Below are positions 56,344 through 64,000 of a stretch of DNA of 64,000 nt, one piece after another (within the stretch, counting starts at the first letter, position 1; each line of letters begins with the position of its first letter). The position numbers and the translations under genes are program-made. The notes below the pieces were generated by a model. It ran no database searches, had not been told where the DNA came from, and worked only from the letters and a program-made list of their open reading frames with translations. The stretch is from Triatoma infestans (lineage: Eukaryota; Arthropoda; Insecta; Hemiptera; Reduviidae), in the NCBI GenBank assembly GCA_011037195.1, contig JAAEAF010014491.1:62001-126000 (forward strand). The letters run 5' to 3'.

Positions 56344-57295
56344 TAGAATTTTACAATCAACTAAAATAGCACTTTACAGAAAAACATAACCCCGTCCCTG
56401 ACCTAAAAGCCCTCTTAAATGTATTACCCAGAGAAATATTATAAAATAAAAAGTAGCTCTTTGTATGTGTGGTTCACGTAATTAGTTTCAACAAAACGGA
56501 GCCGTTTAGGAGGAAAAAGCAGAAAACTGAAAAATACTTTTCAGTAAAAACGCACTTCAATCCGATTATCTCCAAACTCGGAATTTCGACAACATATTTA
56601 ATATTATCTTATTTAAATCTAAATGGATGATACAATTTTGTAATAAACTTCAATAGCACTTTAGAGCGAACTATAACCCCACCCCTCCTCCAAAAGTGCC
56701 CTTAATTTTCCTGGAAAAATGTTTCAAATAAAAGTTGTAGCTCTTTGTGTGGGTAGTTAATAATAAACTACGTTTAAAAAAATTGTTTGAGTCGTTTTCG
56801 AGAAAATAGCAAAAAAACAGAAAAGTGGTAATTCCGGTTTAGGAATTTTGGCAGATAAGTTACTGCAAGACCCACACGGAATGTCAAATTAAGCTTCCTG
56901 CGATTTTTCGTTTTTGAACAATGCTGATCACATATAAAAACACACGCACACAGACAAAGAGACACAAACACACACACACACCATTTCCTAAAAACCAGTT
57001 AGTTACTCACCTTAGGCGTTTAACCACAAGAGTGAGTTTTCGAGCTAAACTGAAATCAGTTGGTTTTGAGGTGCAAGAAAATTCCTAAAATCGGCGTCTC
57101 TAACTTAAGAGTAAGTTTTCAATCAACACTAATTCAGTTGGATGTAAGGTTCCAGAAAATCTCTGAAATCGGCGTTTTTTGGGCTCAGGATGTCCTCAAA
57201 ACATGTACTTCCGTTTCCGAAATATCGTATTTCGATACCGAAAAGTTGACACTATTATACAATACTTTCTCTAACAGCAGTAAGAGAAAGTTAAA
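56344..57295 (-). repeat. DR1 copy, right part after the RTE insertion
   Basis: Resumes with 'tagaattttacaatcaac', continues through two more modules, a CA-rich microsatellite at about 56936-56982 and a partly duplicated 'aaaatcggcgt' block, and ends with exact AGTAAGAGAAAGT at 57279-57291. Together with 52904-53222 this is a full copy of about 1.27 kb. Confidence 0.85.
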
Positions 57296-58135
57296 ATCTG
57301 GTCTGAAAAAACTTTTTCTTAATACAATTAAAAAAACAAAAAAACAAATTATCTTCATCCTTGCCATGGTTTACTAAAGCTTAGAAAGCTCGTTCTACAA
57401 AAGTTGGAGACCTCTCATGTTATACTTAGTGGGTTTTAGAAAATAGTTGCTAATTGAATTTGAATATTTCTGAAAGACACCAGGCAAGGTTTCTAATAAG
57501 CCCACCCCCCCAACAATAATGAAATGGCAGTGTGTAGAAAAACCTACCTAACAGTTGTCTCTATCTTCAAAACCCCCTAGAATCAATTTTTTTATTTAAT
57601 TTTAGGCGCGTCAACATCTATGATCTGGACATTGTTCTCTCGATACAGACAACACTGCACCATCACCGAACAGTGAGCTATAGAGGGTTCCTAGTCTCTC
57701 GATACAGACAACACTGCACCATCACCGAACAGTGAGCTAGGAAGATGGTTCCTAGGAAGAAAAAATTCTAATGCGAAGCACTAGACTCAGAACCCCAGAA
57801 AATATTTCAAATAAAAATGTTAGGCCTATGTATACATAGTTATTGTGTTTATGTTTAAAGAAAATTGATGAAACTACTTTCCAGAAAATGGCACAAAAAA
57901 AAGGAAAATTAAAAAAAACCAATAAAATCGCACTTCCGGTTGATATATTGCGAAGGTAATATTTGTGATCCCATGATGATACTTAAACGGAATATCCAAA
58001 TGGCCTTCCTCAGTTTTTATTTTTTTTAATTGCACATAGAGGCAACACGATAAAAGCACTTTTTTCTTATTTAGAAAACAACAATATGTGCATTTTCTGG
58101 TATGAACTCAAATTTGTAAATTTTCTGCAAATTAG
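57296..58135 (-). repeat. DR1 copy in head-to-tail tandem, interrupted by SINE1
   Basis: Starts TCTGGTCTGAAAAAACTTTTTC right after the previous tail. A SINE1 lies inside 'aatcaattttt / ccagaaaatatttc'. It continues with CGCACTTCCGGTTGATA and a decayed tail near 58100-58135. Confidence 0.7.
57596..57797 (-). mobile_element. SINE1 copy with internal 59-bp duplication
   Basis: Reverse-oriented: 'aggcgcgtcaacatct' matches the inverse 3' end of the 26051 copy, and 'ggttcctaggaag' the inverse body. About 57637-57695 and 57696-57754 are tandem copies ('ctctcgatacagacaacact' twice, 59 apart). The tRNA head is truncated or decayed ('agactcagaacccc'). Confidence 0.7.
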
Positions 58136-59073
58136 TGTAAAAGCAATTAATTCTTTGGCAATACCAGCGGATTGATCATTTAGGCTTCCGCAGCCAATGT
58201 TCACTAAGGTTTTCAGATTAGGAAGGGAGACTTAGTCCTCGTCACCTCCCGGTCAATCACATGCAAGAAGGCCCCGCTCTTCTCCTACTAGTACTATCTC
58301 CCTGGTTCTTACCAGTGCTAGTTTGGCATTCAATTCGACACTAACCTGAAGAATCTATTGCAATACGGGCGAAAAGTCCGGTTATAAACTAGCCATTGAT
58401 GCGGGCTCACCCGAAAACCTAAGCGTAGACAAATCCAGGAATGATATTTCTTTTACGCTTCTTCATGCTTCTTAAAAAAAGCTTACAGGTTTTTAGTTAT
58501 ATCAAACTTAATTAATAAATTACTGGGCACCAAGTTTATTATTCAAGTTTTACTACAAGAAAGTAACTGATGAATGTACAGTGCAATCAGTTAAATCTTA
58601 AAAGTTTTCTGGTTTTACTTTTCTGAAAGCCGTTTCAAACTGTCTCCTGAAAGAAAAGTAGATCTTAACTTAAGATTAACCATCCATTGAAAGACTATTT
58701 AAACTTCCGACTGGGTATAGTCGCCGTGGTTTTCACTTTCTTATCTAAGGAAAGATGCATGGTTTTTCACGTTTCCATTTTATTTACTCTTTTATTACTG
58801 ATTCTTGCATTTCGAATGACGTTTATTTTTTTCATTTTAAATTCCAACACACAAAGCCGTATCACTTTAATTTGATTTTTTTTTTCAAGTAAACTGTTTT
58901 TGAAGGCTCGTGGAATAAGCTTATCACTACTTCAGTAATAATACAATGTTTTATATATGTATAATAGATTTTCTGTTGGGAACCTTCCGATTTTAAATCC
59001 ATTGATGTCCATTAATGCCTTAACAGTATTTATATCCCCCCCTTTTTAAATTGTTTTTAACAGTTGAGTTAAA
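58136..59073. other. No recognised gene
   Basis: 58180-58440 is less AT-rich but has no supported frame. A 62-codon hydrophobic frame at 58687-58875 is consistent with AT-rich chance. Confidence 0.45.
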
Positions 59074-59945
59074 AAATCTGATGTGAAACACTCACACACA
59101 ACTTTACTGCTGTTAACACAATTATATACATAATGACAAATTTTCTTTTACTTCCAATTTTATTCATTTGTCCAGGACATAAATAAGCTACTTAGGCAGA
59201 TAGCAGCCCTCTAATTACACACGCAAATAACACTGAAGCAACCCCATGTAATATCACCACATATTCCATACAACAAAGCAATTATTTCGACAAAAAGCTA
59301 CAAATAAAAGTGAGAGGTTTAAATCTGAGCTGTTTGCTCACCAAGTTTAAAGAAAATCATCACAATAGGTTTTCAATCGAATTCGAACAGCTCAAAAACC
59401 ATTTTGTAAATTCGCAATTACATTAACCGATTATCTTCAAATTGAAATTCAATCAAAGTTTCTAATGTATTAATATTCTATTGCCGGTAGAACCACACAT
59501 TGTACTGAAGTGGGAATTTAGAGGAAAGTTTAACCTAATGTTTCCCCAGAACCCGTCAAAAAATCAATTTTCCTGGCAAAATATTTGAAATAAAAGTAAT
59601 ACGTGTAGAGAGCATGCGCAGTTTGAAAGAAAATCCTTTGGAGCGGTTTTCAAGAAAATCGTAGAAAAATCAAAAAAGCATTCCGTAAAATGCCACTTTT
59701 GGTTGGTGGATTTTGGCTGAAACCTAGGGTGGTGGGGTACCAAAACGTAATACCAAATTTGGGCTTGCTGCGATCTTTCGTTTTTGAGATATTCTGTTGA
59801 CACACCCACACCTGGACCATTCGTTGGAAACTTTTTTCGTATTCAGCGAACCTCAAAACATGTATTTCCGGTCAAAACTAAATTTCGAATATTTGGCACG
59901 ATCGCAATATTTCCTCCTACCAGGTGTTGGAGAAAGTAAAAAATG
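59074..59945 (-). repeat. Full-length DR1 copy
   Basis: Hairpin end TCTGATGTGAAACACTCACAC, two modules, a short 'acacacccacacc' at the microsatellite position, then 'aaaacatgtatttccggtca' and the tail CGATCGCAATATTTCC plus 'ggagaaagtaaaaaa'. Confidence 0.85.
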
Positions 59946-60479
59946 TAATATTTATTACGAGAGTAAAGTCTTTTACAAGTTTCATTCAATTGGCATTTTC
60001 GATTGCGCTCGGGTCGATAACCCTGAACTCGAGTGTGTGAAAGTGACACTTTGTTCTCTTATCAAATAAATATCTGCTCTACATTATCTGGGTGGTACAG
60101 TTTGTTACAATCGATATTAATTTCCTGTTATAAGAAAATGAAAATTATTTTAGAGTAAGTATACATGTTATTAAAAAACCTAGAAAGTAACCAGTTGAAA
60201 AACTTATTATATTTATAACAATTTTATATAAAAAAAATGTTGCCCTTTAACTGGATATAAAAACCCAATTAATGAGACACTTACAACATTGCGTGTTGAA
60301 CACAATATATACTAAGAAACGCTGACTCAATGCTGACGTGATCATATTTTTGAATGAATCGATAAAAGTAATGAATCATCCAAATGATGTTTTTCTGCTC
60401 ATTGATATTCTATATTCATTAAGGTCGTCAGTATTATTTCATATCTAATTTAAGTATAAATTTAAATATGATTAATCCT
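59946..60479. other. No recognised feature
   Basis: AT-rich. Short frames only. Confidence 0.45.
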
Positions 60480-60720
60480 CATAGGTTCATAGACCACTAA
60501 ATTCCGCCATTTTCTAGAAAATTTGTAAAAGCTGAAAATTCCATTTTTAATGAAATACTACTTCCGGTAGCACAAGTTCAACATAGTGCAATTTTCCGTT
60601 TTTGAGTAAATCTGACCGCCCACACCCCCCTAAAAAAACATATATTTCAATAGAAAATTTAATATGAAAAATATGATATATCTTTGTAATAAAACTTCGT
60701 CTAAGAGAATGTAAAAGGTC
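60480..60720 (-). repeat. DR1 tail portion
   Basis: 'cgccattttctagaaaattt', 'ctacttccggtagcac' and 'aagagaatgtaaaagg' keep the module-to-tail order with the microsatellite lost. Confidence 0.6.
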
Positions 60721-62011
60721 AAGGAAATTTACAAACTAGAGATAAAATAATAAGCCAATGAATATAAAGCAAACCAAATTTCTATTACTACAAAAACAGG
60801 GAAATATTTCATAATAGAAAAACTACTGTTATTAAAATCACTAGTGATGGTTACGTAATACCAATAAAACAAGGAATAGTTCTAATATCACGATTATATA
60901 CAAATCCCAACTAAAATATAAATAAATAAATAAAAATAAAATAGTTGTTTCCAATCAAAATAATCCTCAATAACTAGTTGAAATTACGTAATTTTGATAA
61001 AAAAAAGAAACAAAACATGACATTCACAAATTGTTGCAATTTGATTGGACAAGATATATTTTTATACTTTCTATAGAATGATTTTTGTTAACTAGATTCA
61101 TGATTACTTAAGGTAATCATGGTTAAACAGTAATTAAAACTACATAATTTATATTGCACCCTCTATATATGAAATATTACGATATTCCAAGTAAGTTGTA
61201 AATTTAAGTTTTCATTATGAAGTATTCAAATATAGTTCTTGATAAGTCCCTGAGAAAATCTCAAAATGCGAACACTTCGATGACTATAACTGAAAATGAA
61301 ATTATGGAGATAAAAAAGAATCTGATTTCAAAAAGAAACGTTGGTGATCTATTCTTATTACTTCATCAATTTGCTAGTTCCAGTATGCATTTATTTCCGG
61401 AATTCTCAATTTCAAAAATTTGATACTTCCTCTAATCAAAAGCAACAGAAAATATTAGGTTTTCTATTTTCTATATAAATGTAACTACATTAAAACGATT
61501 TACTTATATTTAATCGATCGATTTTTACTAATGGGAACAAAGAAACTTATCCAGTTATTTAACTCTGAATGAAATAAAGTTATAGAAATCAATGAGTATT
61601 TTATAATGTTCTTTACTAAGTAATAATGAATGAATATATTCAATAGAAAGTAAAAAAAGAAAAAAATAAACAACAGTAAAAAAAGACGAGAGACGTTAAA
61701 AAAAAACATTCAAGGATGGTTGCGCTTCCGGTCACTTGAGCGCGCTCTTAACTCACATTTGGAGGGAGAAAGGTTGTTATCCGTATACAACCAAATGTAC
61801 TCTGTAAATCTTTAATACCAGATACTCTTTTTATTCAGGTTTTACTATTTTTTTTAATTCAGTTACTGAACAAACTGAATTTACAAATAATTTATATATA
61901 TTCTAAATAAATATATTAATATGATAAATAAATATAATGTTCTAAATAAATGTTTCCTTAATGATGAATAATTTATTTTTGTGGTGGTTGGTTCTGCACA
62001 GTTGGAAAGTA
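60721..62011. other. No recognised gene
   Basis: Very AT-rich. A small DR1 tail scrap may lie near 61390-61435 ('tatttccggaattctcaatt'). No supported coding region. Confidence 0.45.
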
Positions 62012-62237
62012 TCAGAGACATTTTCCGTGAGAGCCTGCTTCATTTTGTGGTCATCTACCGGTTTCGGGCGTTCGTCCATCTTCAGGATACGCTTGTCAGA
62101 TAGTGTGATAACTGAATTTGCTCTGTGCAAGTCTGTGTTATCACACTGTCTGACAAACGCATCCTGAAGACGGGCGAACGCCCGAAACCGGTCGATGACC
62201 ACAAAATGAAGCAGGCAATGACGGAAAATGTCTCTGA
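62012..62237. repeat. 226-bp foldback palindrome
   Basis: 62012-62112 is the imperfect inverse of 62137-62237 (101-bp arms, about 93% identical, 24-base loop). Each arm contains one CTGAAGA-stem-GAAACCGG motif and 'acaaaatgaagcaggc'. A related single arm occurs at about 33700-33770 inside other DNA, so this is a mobile or repeated sequence present here as an inverted pair. Confidence 0.9.
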
Positions 62238-62804
62238 GTAATTTATTAATAAACTTACTTTACTCCAGTTTTGTAAAATTTTCGAAGATCCTACGTCCAA
62301 CTCTCGATGATCTAACTATTAATTTTGGTGCCCAGGAACTTCTAAGTCATGAACTAACCAAGCCTTTTTTTTTTCCTTTATTGAAATTTACAACTGTAGG
62401 TGCAATTACCTGCAATAAGTAAATAGTATGACTGGCAATAACTTGAGAGGAGTTAAACGTGAATGAATTATAAGTGACCTCCACCGACTGTAAATCGCAT
62501 GGCCAACGCCGTCTCAGACGATGAATGGGGTCATTGGGAAAATGTGAAAATGAAAGCGAAGAGAAAGTGCGAAAATGAAGATGTGGAGAGGATTAGAGGA
62601 TGAAAGGAAAGGCGAGAATGAAATTTTTTGTATCGGGCCGAGATTTAATCTTTTACAAAAGATACTTCTTGATCTGAGTGAATAGTTCTGTTGGAGACAT
62701 AATATTGAGCATTAGTTTTTCGTCGTAAGATTTTTTGACTGTAACCAAGACTTTAAAAATGAATTTCTCTCTCTCTTCTCTCTTAAATATAAAATTATAT
62801 AAAA
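62238..62804. other. No recognised gene
   Basis: 62500-62630 is purine-rich. A 64-codon frame at 62228-62422 has no recognisable content. Confidence 0.45.
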
Positions 62805-63480
62805 AAGCCTGGTGTGAAACACGACTTTCTGAAATAATTACAATTCTGACTTACAAATTTTCTTCATATTTGAAATTTTTACAAAAAGCTTTAGATGACA
62901 AAAAGCATTAAGTTTAAAAATATAAGTTCGGTAATGTGCGTGCTTGTCAGATTTTAATGTCTGAATTTTACATTAACATCTAGCAGCATTCTCTGGCAGT
63001 ACCTAATAACACGAAGTTTACAATTAATACCAACTCATAGATTCTCTGGGACACATTTTTTTTTAAATCAATTTTCCCAGAAAAATGTTTCAAATAAAAG
63101 TAATAAATTTGTGGGTGTGTAGATAATATATGAAGATGGAAGAAACGCTTTGAAAAAATATTCGAAAAATGGCGGAAAAGTACTCTAGCAAGTCTGGTTG
63201 TTGGATTTTGCCGAAAACCTTCTTGACAGTTGCGGTAACGGTATCTGAACGAAACACGAGCTTCCTATGATTTTCCATTTTTGAGGTACTGTGTTCATAC
63301 TGTGTTCATACACGTACATAAATAGACTGGCTGTGTGCTAATAACATGTTTCTCGTATTCAGAAGGATCTCACTCAAAACATGACCTACATACTCGTATG
63401 TCCAATGGAAACTCAATTTCGTAAATTTGTCACGATCGCAATTCTTCCTCTGACGGCCGTAAGAGAAGCTAAGAAAGAAT
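62805..63480 (-). repeat. DR1 copy
   Basis: A shortened hairpin end (CCTGGTGTGAAACACGACTTTC, with the stem's second strand deleted), one module, a duplicated 'tactgtgttca' in the microsatellite region, and the tail CGATCGCAATTCTTCC plus 'gtaagagaagctaagaaag'. Confidence 0.75.
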
Positions 63481-64000
63481 AAAACACAATCACGGTCACA
63501 ACTCTCCTCCAGTTCTTTTGCTAAAATATTCTTGGAAAATTCCCCAAATAAACATAAATAACTTTTAACCATTTGAGAATATTTAGAGCCATTTTACTAA
63601 AAAAAAGAACCATGCAAAATCTAAAGAACTTCATATTGTGTCTCCCCAACCAACTAGTACCTATAAATGTAGAGGGGAGCGCTATTAAGCCAAATCCACG
63701 GCTCCAAACTAAGAAGTCTACTGTAGCTCCCTTTTAGTGTTCGTTTTTGAGTATTGTATAGAATTCAGTCTGTAACAGCCACATGCCAATGTGTAAGTGT
63801 ATTCAGTGGTGAACTAGAGAGTTACGGTTCCTTACACCTTTCTAGCTTCTTCTATGCTACTTCTACTCGTGTTGACAGATATTAGTGTTCGGTTCGTATT
63901 ATTAGGCTAGAATAAGTTTACACTCTGGTCTATATACTCTGGTATATTCATATTCTATTAAAAAATTATGATATAACACTTGAAATTCTTCCACCAGATT
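63481..64000. other. No recognised gene; decayed DR1 scrap
   Basis: 'attcttggaaaattccccaa' near 63530 may be module residue. The window end holds no supported feature. Confidence 0.4.

Overview
This window looks like repeat-dominated, AT-rich intergenic or intronic DNA from an animal, most likely an arthropod. The case for an animal is the set of elements present: tRNA-derived SINEs, an RTE-type LINE, a mariner relic and a Ty3/Gypsy LTR element. The case for an arthropod is weaker and rests on the style of the LINE (its start, 'CCCCCTGTGGGT', and its endonuclease wording). I found no host protein-coding gene, rRNA, functional tRNA or CRISPR array that I can defend. All confidently coding sequence belongs to transposable elements.

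Background layer: about 40 full or partial copies of one dispersed, non-coding repeat family, called DR1 here, cover by hand tally roughly 18-20 kb of the 64 kb. One DR1 end carries a short hairpin (GTGTGA-AACAC-TCACAC) next to ACTTTCTCTTACT. The other end carries the inverse, AGTAAGAGAAAGT, next to a second hairpin. An (AC)n or (AG)n microsatellite sits at a fixed interior position, and the body is built from repeated modules of about 260-280 bp. Some copies abut head to tail. These traits match those described for non-autonomous Helentron-type rolling-circle elements (HINE/DINE-1). Strand convention used here: '-' means the GTGTGA/TCACAC hairpin lies at the left end, '+' means it lies at the right end.

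Layout: 0-8 kb has DR1 copies in unassigned AT-rich DNA. 8.5 kb has a SINE1 copy. 11-16 kb has DR1 copies and short tandem repeats. 16.6-19.1 kb is a GC-richer island with a promoter-like TATA region, an in-frame 99-bp duplication in a signal-peptide-like minus-strand frame, and a small ORF. 20-29.7 kb is DR1-dense, with head-to-tail copies and a SINE1. 29.8-31.8 kb holds a mariner transposase fossil, SINE2 and a possible solo LTR. 33-35.4 kb has DR1 copies, one interrupted by SINE2. 35.9-36.9 kb is a long-TIR element with an internal 31-bp minisatellite. 39.2-44.5 kb is a very young Ty3/Gypsy element with a 5-bp TSD and one LTR mismatch, but with an inverted gag, a large gag inverted repeat and no protease or RT core. 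52.9-57.3 kb is a DR1 copy split by a broken RTE-type LINE with a 12-bp TSD. 57.3-64 kb has DR1 copies, a SINE1 with an internal duplication, and a 226-bp foldback palindrome.

The nesting gives a relative order. DR1 is old and is the target. SINE1, SINE2, the RTE copy and probably the TIR element landed in it later, and the Gypsy insertion is the youngest. The most interesting points are the DR1 architecture, the rearranged but freshly integrated Gypsy element, and a recurring CTGANGA-stem-GAAAC motif with compensatory stem changes.
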